From positions 124,001 to 188,000 of the forward strand of contig NZ_JACHCE010000010.1 of the NCBI RefSeq assembly GCF_014200605.1: a DNA stretch of 64,000 bases. The letters run 5' to 3'. The translations under genes were made by a program, and so were the position numbers. The notes beneath the pieces are model-generated. The model saw only the letters and a program-made list of their open reading frames with translations. It was not told where the DNA came from and made no database searches. Shown here piece by piece: positions 34,899 through 42,982 of this stretch (the stretch's first letter is position 1; every line of letters starts with the position of its first letter). This DNA is from Pedobacter cryoconitis (GTDB lineage: Bacteria > Bacteroidota > Bacteroidia > Sphingobacteriales > Sphingobacteriaceae).

Positions 34899-36290
34899 AT
34901 GTTAAAATACGCAGTCGTAGATATTGAAACTACCGGTGGTTTCGCCTCTGGTAACGGGATTACAGAAATTTCTATTCTTATCCATGATGGTTCAAACGTC
35001 ATAGATCGATTTGAAACATTGATTAATCCACAGCAGGATATACCGGTTTATATACAAACGCTAACCGGGATCAGTGATGAAATGGTTAGTAGTGCCCCGC
35101 TGTTTGAAGAGGTTGCACCCCGGATTTATGAGCTGTTAAATGATAAGATATTTGTAGCCCATAATGTCAATTTCGATTTCTCTTTTGTCAGGCACCAGCT
35201 TGCGCAGTCAGGATTTGTATTACAGTCAAAAAAGCTGTGTACGGTAAGAATGAGCAGGAAGATCATTCCTGGCCTTCCATCTTATAGTTTGGGCAAGCTC
35301 TGTGCTTCGCTGGGTATTCCTCTGAATGATCGTCACCGTGCTGGTGGCGATGCCGCAGCAACAGCATTATTGCTTCGGCTTTTGCTGGAAAAAGATGCGG
35401 GCGGAGCTATTCCGCTTTCTCTGCTTAAAACTTCTAAAGAACAGGTTTTGCCCCCTAATTTATCAAAAGATAATATTGATGCTTTACCTGATCAGCCGGG
35501 AGTTTATTATTTTAAAGACCAGAAGGGAAAAATTATTTATGTGGGTAAGGCCGTTAATATCAAAAAGCGGGTATGCTCTCACTTTTCAGGAAACAAGATT
35601 AATCAGCAAAGACAGGACTTTCTTAAAGAAATTTATGCCGTTGATTTCACAATCTGTGGTACTGAACTGATGGCGCTTATTCTGGAAGCTTCAGAAATTC
35701 AGAAACACTGGCCAGAAAAGAACAGGGCTTTAAAGCGTTTTGAACAGAAATATGCTTTATATGATTTCGAAGATCAGAAAGGTTATATCCGCCTGGGTAT
35801 TGATAAGTATAAAAAGAACAGTAATGCTTTGTATACTTTCAATAGTCTGTTATCCGGACAAAGTATGTTAAGAGGAATGATTACTGAACATACCTTATGC
35901 GAAAAACTATGTTTCATTCAGAAGAACAGGTCAGCCTGTACTGCGCATGATACAGGAAATTGTCATGGTGCATGTTTTGGTTTAGAAGACCCTGTTGCTT
36001 ATAATAGCCGGGTAAATGAAGCAATTCTACATTTAAAATCTGCACTTCCCTCCTTTGCTCTGATAGATTCTGGCAGAAATGAGGAAGAAAAGAGCTGTTT
36101 ATGGGTTGAAGAAGGTAAATTTCATGGCATGGGCTATATTTCTTTTCATAGCGATATCACGGATATAGAAAATTTAAAGTCGTGCATAGTTCCTTATACA
36201 TCAAATGATTATATTTTAAATATGGTTCTTTCTTATGCAGAATCTCATCCTCAGCAAAGAATTGACATCTTAAAATCTATGCATTTCTAG
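34899..36290 (+). CDS. DEDDh exonuclease fused to GIY-YIG nuclease domain
   Basis: A 463-residue two-nuclease protein. Residues 1 to about 165 are a DnaQ-like 3'-5' exonuclease with VVDIETTG (Asp7, Glu9), VAHNVNFDF and HRAGGDAAAT carrying the remaining acidic residues and histidine. From about 200 follows a GIY-YIG domain like that of UvrC/Cho, GVYYFKDQKGKIIYVGKA. The C-terminal part has several cysteines (LCEKLCF, SACTAH, CHGACF) resembling UvrC spacer regions, but there is no RNase H-like or HhH domain. It is likely involved in repair of DNA lesions by incision and trimming. Next gene is the tRNA-Arg. Confidence 0.88.
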   Translation: MLKYAVVDIETTGGFASGNGITEISILIHDGSNVIDRFETLINPQQDIPVYIQTLTGISDEMVSSAPLFEEVAPRIYELLNDKIFVAHNVNFDFSFVRHQLAQSGFVLQSKKLCTVRMSRKIIPGLPSYSLGKLCASLGIPLNDRHRAGGDAAATALLLRLLLEKDAGGAIPLSLLKTSKEQVLPPNLSKDNIDALPDQPGVYYFKDQKGKIIYVGKAVNIKKRVCSHFSGNKINQQRQDFLKEIYAVDFTICGTELMALILEASEIQKHWPEKNRALKRFEQKYALYDFEDQKGYIRLGIDKYKKNSNALYTFNSLLSGQSMLRGMITEHTLCEKLCFIQKNRSACTAHDTGNCHGACFGLEDPVAYNSRVNEAILHLKSALPSFALIDSGRNEEEKSCLWVEEGKFHGMGYISFHSDITDIENLKSCIVPYTSNDYILNMVLSYAESHPQQRIDILKSMHF

Positions 36291-36308
36291 AATTATTTTA
36301 AAATAGAT

Positions 36309-36339
36309 TTGCGTTTAAAGTACTTTAATCTTACCTTTG
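36309..36339 (+). promoter_or_regulatory. Bacteroidota promoter of tRNA-Arg
   Basis: TTG (36309-36311) and TACCTTTG (36332-36339) are 20 bp apart, the canonical -33/-7 spacing, 21 bp before the tRNA. Confidence 0.75.
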
Positions 36340-36360
36340 TCGTCCCTAACAAGGGGAAAT

Positions 36361-36434
36361 GCATCCATAGCTCAGCTGGATAGAGCAACGGTTTTCTAAA
36401 CCGTAGGTCATAGGTTCGAATCCTATTGGGTGTA
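36361..36434 (+). tRNA. tRNA-Arg (anticodon UCU)
   Basis: A full cloverleaf can be drawn: acceptor GCATCCA/TGGGTGT, D arm GCTC/GAGC, anticodon stem ACGGT/ACCGT with loop TTTCTAA and anticodon TCT at 36395-36397, five-base variable loop and T arm ATAGG/CCTAT with TTCGAAT. CCA is not encoded. It reads AGA codons. Its last 16 nt are duplicated downstream (see repeats). Confidence 0.96.
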
Positions 36435-36531
36435 CAAGAGATTTATCTCTTAATTAAAGGCGACGTTGCTCCAGACGTTGCCTTTTTTTGTTTTAAAGAT
36501 TATATATCACCGATTATCCGATTAAAATCTT
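36419..36531 (+). repeat. 113-bp direct repeat, copy 1 (tRNA 3' end, terminator, nuclease gene end)
   Basis: From the T loop of tRNA-Arg to inside the last codons of the DUF1016 nuclease gene, 113 bp are identical to 37642-37754. The flanking bases differ (G/T on the left, C/A on the right), which fixes the ends. The repeat holds 16 nt of tRNA, a hairpin at about 36435-36453 and the terminator. Confidence 0.97.
36456..36488 (+). terminator. Rho-independent terminator after tRNA-Arg
   Basis: AAAGGCGACGTT pairs with AGACGTTGCCTTT with two wobble pairs, followed by a T run. It lies inside the 113-bp direct repeat, so a copy exists at about 37679-37711. Confidence 0.82.
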
Positions 36532-37507
36532 CTTCCGTTGGCAAATACCTGGCTATGTCTTTCGGCAACTGCCTATACTTATAAGTAGCCACTCCCATTG
36601 GTTTACTTATTAACTCAAGCGCGTATTCAACAGTCAGCTTACTTTTACTCTTGCATAATAAAATACCAATGCTTGGATTATCTTCCGGATATCTTACAGT
36701 TTTATCCAATAAATGAAGGTACCAATTAAGCTGTTGACTATGCTCGGGTTTAAATTCAGTAGTTTTCAACTCAAGCGCTACCATTAATTTAAGCTTACGG
36801 TGATAGAACAGCAGATCTATAAAATATTCCTTCTCGTCTAATTCTAATCTGAATTGTCTTCCCATAAAAGCAAAGTTGTTTCCGAACTGTCCAAGTGTTT
36901 TTGTGATATTTTCAATCATCGCATTTTCAAGTTGCTTTTCTGTATGTGTATCTTCCAGTTCCAGGAATGAAAGATTATATTCATCTCTGAATTCTAAACG
37001 ATGTAAACTTAAATGAAGTTCATTTAACGTCTTAGGAAAGTTATTTTGAAAGTTCTCTTGTTTACTATAACTATCGAACTTAATTTCTTCTTCCAAAATG
37101 CTCCTGCTCCATCCTCTTTCTATGCACATCTGTAAATAAAATATTCTCTGCTGTTTATCTTTTATTTTAGCAAAGATTAAATTAGTGTGTCCCCATGGCA
37201 TTTTGGACACAAGCTGTGTCCAAAATGTATCTCCTTTAGTATATTCATATACAAGTCTCATCCTTCTTAGATTACGAGATGAAAAACCTTTTAAGCCAAA
37301 ATATTCAGCTTGAATATCACTTGCTAAATTATCTACAATACTGTCCCCCCAACCAGATTTGAGCTTTCCTGATAATATCTTTCCAATATCAAGATATAAT
37401 AGAATCAATTCTTGATTGACCGCTAATAAGCTTTTATATTGAGCTTGACTTATCCTTTTCTTTAATTCCGTAAGTGTCTGATGATAATTATCAGGTATGA
37501 TTGACAT
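36500..37507 (-). CDS. DUF1016 (YhcG-like) PDDEXK nuclease
   Basis: A 335-residue protein of the YhcG/DUF1016 type. The N-terminal half (about residues 5-150) matches the DUF1016 helical/winged-helix domain (YxxIGKILS-like YLDIGKILSGKLKSGWG and GFSSRNLRRMRL). The C-terminal half is a PDDEXK nuclease with Asp in FIDLLFYHRKL and the ELK triad in VALELKT. It should cut nucleic acid; some relatives are linked to defence, restriction or mobile DNA, but no role is proven. The gene reads toward the tRNA and lies between two perfect 113-bp repeats, the first of which contains its stop codon. A decayed relative lies beyond the second. Confidence 0.92.
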   Translation of the reverse strand: MSIIPDNYHQTLTELKKRISQAQYKSLLAVNQELILLYLDIGKILSGKLKSGWGDSIVDNLASDIQAEYFGLKGFSSRNLRRMRLVYEYTKGDTFWTQLVSKMPWGHTNLIFAKIKDKQQRIFYLQMCIERGWSRSILEEEIKFDSYSKQENFQNNFPKTLNELHLSLHRLEFRDEYNLSFLELEDTHTEKQLENAMIENITKTLGQFGNNFAFMGRQFRLELDEKEYFIDLLFYHRKLKLMVALELKTTEFKPEHSQQLNWYLHLLDKTVRYPEDNPSIGILLCKSKSKLTVEYALELISKPMGVATYKYRQLPKDIARYLPTEEDFNRIIGDI

Positions 37508-37641
37508 AGATCGTGTGATTGATTTGCCAATGTATTTCTATTTGAAATAAACCTGGTAATTTATTTATTGTTAATCATTTCGAAATTTTACAACCGTATT
37601 CTTGCAATTTTGCTAATTTCTCAACAAATTGGTTCAATATT

Positions 37642-37754
37642 AATCCTATTGGGTGTACAAGAGATTTATCTCTTAATTAAAGGCGACGTTGCTCCAGACG
37701 TTGCCTTTTTTTGTTTTAAAGATTATATATCACCGATTATCCGATTAAAATCTT
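37642..37754 (+). repeat. 113-bp direct repeat, copy 2
   Basis: Identical over 113 bp to 36419-36531, offset exactly 1,223 bp. Just left of it the text GGTTCAATATT resembles the T arm GGTTCG before copy 1. To the right it passes into the degraded nuclease gene copy. Confidence 0.97.
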
Positions 37755-37935
37755 AATCTCATCTAACTTCAATCTGAATTACCTCCCATAAAAGCAAAGT
37801 CGTTTCCGAACTGACCAGGTGTTTTAGTCATATTTTCAATCATCGCATTCCCGGGCTGTTTTCTGTATGCACATCTCCCGGCTCAAGGAATGAAAGATTA
37901 TATTCATCCTTAAATTCTAAACGATGTAATTTCAT
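37723..37935 (-). pseudogene. Degraded second DUF1016 nuclease gene
   Basis: Bases 37755-37935 align with the intact nuclease gene at about 36833-37010, roughly 80 percent identical by eye, with at least two single-base deletions that break the frame (near CCTCCCATAAAAG and CATTCCCGGG). The last 11 codons come from the identical repeat; about 300 bp of the nuclease domain between are missing, and nothing similar to the N-terminal half remains. It is a dead relic of an older, diverged unit. Confidence 0.85.
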
Positions 37936-37990
37936 AGAAACTAATATCGGGTATTAATTTAAATTTAATATGGAGTTTATAGTGCGCTTG

Positions 37991-37998
37991 TAGTTTTG
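37991..37998 (+). promoter_or_regulatory. Possible -7 box TAGTTTTG (ECF sigma gene)
   Basis: TAGTTTTG matches TAnnTTTG and lies 10 bp before the ATG at 38008. It contains the alternative TTG start at 37996. If used, the leader would be very short. Confidence 0.35.
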
Positions 37999-38007
37999 TT
38001 GCAATTT

Positions 38008-38616
38008 ATGAATCCGTCCTCTGATAGCAGTTTGATTGAGTCGGTTAAAACCGATAACCATATTGCGTACACCGCGCTGGTAGATAGGTATTGGGAAGAT
38101 TTATACCGCCACATCTGGCAAAAGATCAAAAACTCTGACGAGGCAAAAGATATCGTTCAGGACATTTTCCTTGGTCTATGGAAAAACAGGGCTAAAATTG
38201 TTACTGATGAAAGAGATAGTATAGCACCTTATTTATTCATGGCAGCAAAATATGCCATAATTAACTACTTTTCCAGACCAGGAATTACGATCACCAATGA
38301 AAACGCCTTATATGCTGCGCTTAATTCGCCATCAGGAACAAAAACAGATGATCCGCTGCTGCTTAAAGAACTTCAGCAACTAGTAGACTCAGAAATAAGT
38401 AACCTTCCTGAACGGCTCCAGGTGCCATACCGGCTAAGCAGAGAACAGCAATTAACAATCAGAGAAATTGCACTAAAACTTTCTATATCGGAACAAACCG
38501 TCAAGAACAATATCACTTCTGCACTCAATCAAATAAGGTTCAGACTTGGCAAACATGATTCTGATCCTACGATCAGCTTTATTTTAGCACTCGCCGCTTT
38601 CCTTTACCACAAATAA
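38008..38616 (+). CDS. RNA polymerase ECF sigma-70 factor
   Basis: A 202-residue ECF sigma factor of the Bacteroidota-specific FecI-like group. Region 2 (about residues 15-85) includes YWEDLYRHIWQKIKNSDEAK and DIVQDIFLGLWKNR; region 4 (about 125-180) has the helix-turn-helix LTIREIALKLSISEQTVKNN. It should transcribe the downstream SusC/SusD operon when released from the FecR anti-sigma at 38681. ATG 38008 is preferred to TTG 37996, which lies in a promoter-like box. Confidence 0.93.
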   Translation: MNPSSDSSLIESVKTDNHIAYTALVDRYWEDLYRHIWQKIKNSDEAKDIVQDIFLGLWKNRAKIVTDERDSIAPYLFMAAKYAIINYFSRPGITITNENALYAALNSPSGTKTDDPLLLKELQQLVDSEISNLPERLQVPYRLSREQQLTIREIALKLSISEQTVKNNITSALNQIRFRLGKHDSDPTISFILALAAFLYHK

Positions 38617-38680
38617 TTGATGTATTGGTAACATTCGCTTAAAGTACCCTCTCCCTCCAGCTGTTATATCTATAGTAACG

Positions 38681-39658
38681 ATGTCAGACTATAACAAACA
38701 GCAGGAGCTAAAAGCTACCCTAAAGAAATATCTTAAAAACGAAACAAATGCTCAGGTAAGCAAGGCAATAGACTCCTGGTATCATACCATCGGTTCTATC
38801 AATGAAGAAGCCCCATTACTGAATGACCCCAATTCAAAAGCTGAACTGGGCAGCAATATTAAACTTTATTTAGCCAATCAGATACATCACAAAAAAAGAC
38901 ACTGGCTCAACACAACTTATTTTAAATATGCTGCTACTGTAGTATTCATGCTGAGTACCGGCATTTTGGGCTACTCCTATCTCCATCAACTAAAACAGGC
39001 TTCAAAAAAAGAAATTGTCTTCTTTTCTGGTGCAGGCACACAAAAGAAACTCCTGTTGCCCGACGGCTCAAAAGTATTGCTGAACGTAGCAAGCGAATTG
39101 GTTATCTCAAAAGATTTTGGAGAAACCCAGCGCAAGGTTATACTTCACGGTGAAGCTTTTTTTGAAGTAGCTAAAGACAAAAGCCGGCCATTTATTATCC
39201 AATCAGGTGTTTTGAGAACCCAGGTTGTTGGAACCTCATTCAATATCAACGCTTATTCAGATATGGATAAGATAAAAATAGCAGTATTGACGGGTAAAGT
39301 CAGGGTATCTAAAAAAATTGCCGGAGTTGAGGAAATTATAGCCAGCGGAATGACAAGGGGTGCAACACTAAGTTTCTATAAAACCACAGGAAAAACAGAA
39401 CTCAAAACTGAGGATACCGGACTTATTTCATCCTGGAAGGACAATAAACTCTATATAGACAATGCCACAATAAGTGAAATTGCCAGACAGCTTGAAAAAT
39501 ATTATCATTTAAAAGTTGTGTTCAATACCAGGCTGGATCAGGGACAACGCTACACGATAAAATTTAATAAAGAACCAGCAAACAGGGTCATGGAAATCTT
39601 ATCCATACTGACCAAAAGAAAATTTACTTATCAAACCAATCAAATCACCATTAAATAA
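38681..39658 (+). CDS. FecR family anti-sigma factor
   Basis: A 325-residue inner-membrane anti-sigma. The N-terminal cytoplasmic part (about 1-85) binds the sigma factor; one membrane helix follows (YAATVVFMLSTGILGYSYL, about 87-105); the periplasmic FecR domain contains LPDGSKVLLNVASEL and HGEAFFEVAKD, and a C-terminal DUF4974 domain has LEKYYHLKVVF. It senses the state of SusC through the STN domain of that receptor and controls the ECF sigma encoded 64 bp upstream. Confidence 0.94.
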   Translation: MSDYNKQQELKATLKKYLKNETNAQVSKAIDSWYHTIGSINEEAPLLNDPNSKAELGSNIKLYLANQIHHKKRHWLNTTYFKYAATVVFMLSTGILGYSYLHQLKQASKKEIVFFSGAGTQKKLLLPDGSKVLLNVASELVISKDFGETQRKVILHGEAFFEVAKDKSRPFIIQSGVLRTQVVGTSFNINAYSDMDKIKIAVLTGKVRVSKKIAGVEEIIASGMTRGATLSFYKTTGKTELKTEDTGLISSWKDNKLYIDNATISEIARQLEKYYHLKVVFNTRLDQGQRYTIKFNKEPANRVMEILSILTKRKFTYQTNQITIK

Positions 39659-39721
39659 AGATTATGTAAAAGAATCAAACATAAAAAAGCCAAAAATGCG
39701 CTAACATTTTCGGCTCTTCAT

Positions 39722-39740
39722 GAGCATTGCAGCAATGCTC
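39722..39740. promoter_or_regulatory. Perfect inverted repeat in the susC leader
   Basis: GAGCATTG-CAG-CAATGCTC forms an 8-bp stem with a 3-nt loop 44 bp before the SusC start; a second hairpin (GCCAAAAATG against CATTTTCGGC, one mismatch) lies at 39689-39714. Together they may fold in the mRNA leader or act as an operator. Confidence 0.5.
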
Positions 39741-39783
39741 ATTATTTCAAATGCTCATTCAAACATTAAAAATTTAATCAAAG

Positions 39784-42700
39784 ATGCAAAAATATTACCC
39801 GGGTTCCAAACACCCGACATGGTCACTTTTTACCCTAAAAATGAAGCTAACAATCGTCCTGCTTTTCCTTTCAAATGCTTTGCTCTACGCAGGTCCAACC
39901 GCCGGGCAATCTATGAATGATATGAAGATAGACCTTTCCGCAAAGGATCTCCCTTTAAGAAAGGTTCTCGATCTGATCGAGACAAAATCATCTTTTGTTA
40001 TTGGCTATGAGAACAATACTATCAATACCGGCAAAGTATTTAATATAGATGCCAAACAACAATCAGTAGCTCAAATATTGAAACAACTGATGAAAAACTC
40101 CAGCGTAGAGATTCGTCAGATCAGTGATAAGTATATTCTGATCAATACACGGAAAGTATTTCCTCCAATGGTAGTCTCTGGTACAGTTACCGATAAGCGC
40201 ACAGGCGAAACTCTTCCTGGTGTAAGTATCAAAGTGAAAGGAAGTACAACTGTGACCCAAACTGATAGTAAAGGTAGCTACAGGTTATCAATTCCAACCG
40301 ATAAAGAGGATGTAATCATTGAGGTGAGATCAATAGGTTTTAAAGCCAGAGAATTCAATATCTTAAGAAACACTGCAAACCTGACTATCAATGTTCAACT
40401 GGAAGAAGACCTTTTAGGTTTGGATGAGGTTGTGGTAACCGGCCAGGGAATTGACGTGAGTAAAAGAAGACTATCCTCTAATGTAGTGAGTATTTCTGAA
40501 AAAGATATCAGGGATATCCCGGCTTCCAGAATAGATCAGCTGCTGCAATCCAAATTGCCAAATGCACAGATCAGGTTAACCGGCGGACAGGCCGGAGCAA
40601 CCTCTATTATCCGGTCAAGGGGAGTAAACTCAGCCTTTATCAGTTCTACCCCTATTATTTATGTTGATGGGGTACGAATGGACAACCTTAATACCAAAGC
40701 TACCCTGGGTGGAGGGAGTGCAACAGGTGCCGCAATAAGTTCAATTTCAGATATCCCGATGGATAATATTGAAAAAATTGAGTTTGTGAATGGTGGGGCA
40801 GCTACTACCCTATATGGTTCGGATGCAGCCAATGGTGTGATTCAGATTATTACAAAAAAAGGCGGTGCCGATAAAACGGATATCACACTCGAAACACAAT
40901 TGGGTGTAGAAACTCCTACCGCTGATTACCTGCACTTTAAACGAACTAAAGATCTGCTTTTTCAAAACGGATTTTACCAGAAATACAACCTGGCCTTAAA
41001 CGGTGGTAATGGAAAATTTGGTTACAGCTTTTCAGGAGGTTATCAAAACAGTACGGGTACACAAATCTACGATCAGAACAGCAACAGAAGAATCGACCTC
41101 AGAACAGGCTTGAGAGCTACATTGGGCAATAATGTTACCTATGAGAGTTCATTTAGTTATGTCAGCAACAAGTACAAACGCAGTCGTAACGGAAATCAGG
41201 GTGGCTATACCGGCTTATGGTTTGCCGAAAGTGGCGCATCGGCTATCACCGGCCCCAAGTTTAAAAATGACCTGGATGCCATGACACCCGACGAATACGC
41301 GGCTATTAAAGCATACGTTGACCAGGCAGAGGCGCTACAGGACAATGGTATTTCCATCAACAGGTTTCAGACTTCCCAGGTATTCAAATATCAGCCACTT
41401 AAAAACCTTACTTTCAAAGCGACCGGAGGTGTTGATTACAGGGCACAGCGCCAACAAATCATTACCACCAATAAATATCTTTCCCATACCACTAATACCT
41501 CTATAACCGATCAGGGAAGCATTGATAACTTCGATAGGAACTACCTTGGCCTGACTTTCGAATTCAACGGACAATACGAGGCAAAAGCAGGAGACTTCTC
41601 CTTTATTACCACTGCTGGCGGGCAGTTCTTTAGAAATGAGGATCACCAAATAGAATACTTAGGTTCCAACATCAGAGATGGTGCACAAACCATCAGCATT
41701 GCAGCATCCCGTACGAGTGATGAATATTATTCTGCGGTAACGAGTTATGGAATATACCTTCAGGAGAACGCCGGATATAAAAACAAGCTGTTTCTGGACC
41801 TTGGTCTGCGCGGAGATGGAAACTCTGCTTTTGGAAAGAATATTGGCATACAGTATTATCCTAAAATCGGGATATCTTATATTCCGAGTGCTGAACCTTA
41901 TTTCAAAGCCATTGCTAATGTAGTTTCTTCCGCTAAAATCCGTGGTAACTATGGTATTGCCGGAAACTTCCCTACCCCATTTGCCAACGAACGTACTATA
42001 TCATTTGTTGGTTTCAATGGTGCTCAGGCCGCTTCTTTCGGACAACCTGGTAACCCTGATCTGAAACCTGAGAAAACAAGTACAATCGAGGCAGGAATTG
42101 ACCTTGGTTTTCTAAATGACCAGGTGATCATTTCAGCAGGTTTTTATCATTCCATTACCAGGGATGCTCTTTTTGTAGTTCCGCCGGCACCTTCAACAGG
42201 ACAAACCAGCCAATTGCAAAATACAGGCAGAATCCTTAACCGCGGGCTGGAATTCAATACGATTCTTACACCAATCAAGACCGGAAGTACCAGTCTGAAG
42301 TTTAATTTATCAGTAAACACACTCTATAACAAAGTATTAAGCTCTGGGGGTGCCGCTCCATTTAATATTAACGGTTTTAGTGCCAGAACGGTTCAAACTG
42401 TGGTACAGGAAGGTTACCCGATTGGTTTTATCAGAGGTAATTACGGTGTATTCGATGATAAAGGACTTTTAGTGAGTACAACTGCACAGCAAAATCTGGG
42501 CACAACGGTGCCTGATCTCTTTGGCAGCATGGGGATCAACTTCCAATATAAGTCATTCAACTTCTTTGCCAATGCCGATTACCAGAAAGGTGCTTATGCA
42601 GTATCATTCGACAGACAGTTCAGGTTCAATTACGGGGCTTCAACCGAAGGGATTCCACAGGCAGAAATTGATAAAAGCGGGAGAACCAGATGGCTTGATT

Positions 42701-42972
42701 TCACCAATATGTTCGTAGAGAAAACAGATTTCATCAAAGTAAGAACCATTGGTGTCAATTATAATCTTAAGCCTGCCAAAGGTATAGCAAAAAGCATCAA
42801 TATAGGCTTTTCTGTAGTCAATCCGTTAAACTTTTCTGCATCAAGCTTCGATCCTGAGGCCACGATAAGCGGAAGTTCACAAGGGCAGAATGGCGCAACA
42901 ACCGGAGGTATTTCTTACTCTACTTATTCAGCACCAAGGCAATTTGTAACTACACTCAGAGCAAATTTTTAA
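39784..42972 (+). CDS. SusC/RagA family TonB-linked outer membrane protein with STN domain
   Basis: A 1,062-residue outer-membrane receptor. After a signal peptide (hydrophobic core about residues 20-35) comes an STN domain (about 50-120, LPLRKVLDLIETKSSFVIGY), then a CarboxypepD_reg-like domain (VSGTVTDKRTGETLPGVSI), the TonB box area (LDEVVVTGQG), the plug (about 230-360) and a 22-strand barrel ending in a C-terminal Phe. The STN domain marks it as a transducer for the sigma/FecR pair upstream. With SusD it imports a large or complex nutrient using TonB energy. Confidence 0.95.
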   Translation: MQKYYPGSKHPTWSLFTLKMKLTIVLLFLSNALLYAGPTAGQSMNDMKIDLSAKDLPLRKVLDLIETKSSFVIGYENNTINTGKVFNIDAKQQSVAQILKQLMKNSSVEIRQISDKYILINTRKVFPPMVVSGTVTDKRTGETLPGVSIKVKGSTTVTQTDSKGSYRLSIPTDKEDVIIEVRSIGFKAREFNILRNTANLTINVQLEEDLLGLDEVVVTGQGIDVSKRRLSSNVVSISEKDIRDIPASRIDQLLQSKLPNAQIRLTGGQAGATSIIRSRGVNSAFISSTPIIYVDGVRMDNLNTKATLGGGSATGAAISSISDIPMDNIEKIEFVNGGAATTLYGSDAANGVIQIITKKGGADKTDITLETQLGVETPTADYLHFKRTKDLLFQNGFYQKYNLALNGGNGKFGYSFSGGYQNSTGTQIYDQNSNRRIDLRTGLRATLGNNVTYESSFSYVSNKYKRSRNGNQGGYTGLWFAESGASAITGPKFKNDLDAMTPDEYAAIKAYVDQAEALQDNGISINRFQTSQVFKYQPLKNLTFKATGGVDYRAQRQQIITTNKYLSHTTNTSITDQGSIDNFDRNYLGLTFEFNGQYEAKAGDFSFITTAGGQFFRNEDHQIEYLGSNIRDGAQTISIAASRTSDEYYSAVTSYGIYLQENAGYKNKLFLDLGLRGDGNSAFGKNIGIQYYPKIGISYIPSAEPYFKAIANVVSSAKIRGNYGIAGNFPTPFANERTISFVGFNGAQAASFGQPGNPDLKPEKTSTIEAGIDLGFLNDQVIISAGFYHSITRDALFVVPPAPSTGQTSQLQNTGRILNRGLEFNTILTPIKTGSTSLKFNLSVNTLYNKVLSSGGAAPFNINGFSARTVQTVVQEGYPIGFIRGNYGVFDDKGLLVSTTAQQNLGTTVPDLFGSMGINFQYKSFNFFANADYQKGAYAVSFDRQFRFNYGASTEGIPQAEIDKSGRTRWLDFTNMFVEKTDFIKVRTIGVNYNLKPAKGIAKSINIGFSVVNPLNFSASSFDPEATISGSSQGQNGATTGGISYSTYSAPRQFVTTLRANF

Positions 42973-42982
42973 CGATCAGAAA

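Larger units (their letters stand above)
36419..37641. mobile_element. Putative 1,223-bp nuclease unit at tRNA-Arg 3' end (hypothesis)
   Basis: The segment from one repeat start to the next contains a tRNA 3' end, terminator and one DUF1016 nuclease gene, and nothing else. The arrangement resembles an element integrated at a tRNA with attL/attR-like repeats, but there is no integrase or transposase. The nuclease itself may drive copying (homing-like). Boundaries follow from the repeat; mobility is inference. Confidence 0.4.

Noticed and set aside
36419..37754. Insertion sequence or prophage at the tRNA
   Set aside because: No transposase, integrase, terminal inverted repeats or phage genes are present; only a repeat-flanked nuclease gene.
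37568..37756. Open frame running through the second repeat copy
   Set aside because: It spans the terminator and the repeat, has no family signal and arises from duplicated non-coding sequence.
39720..39920. 66-codon frame overlapping the SusC start
   Set aside because: It lies across the hairpins and the SusC signal peptide region in another frame, with no supporting features.
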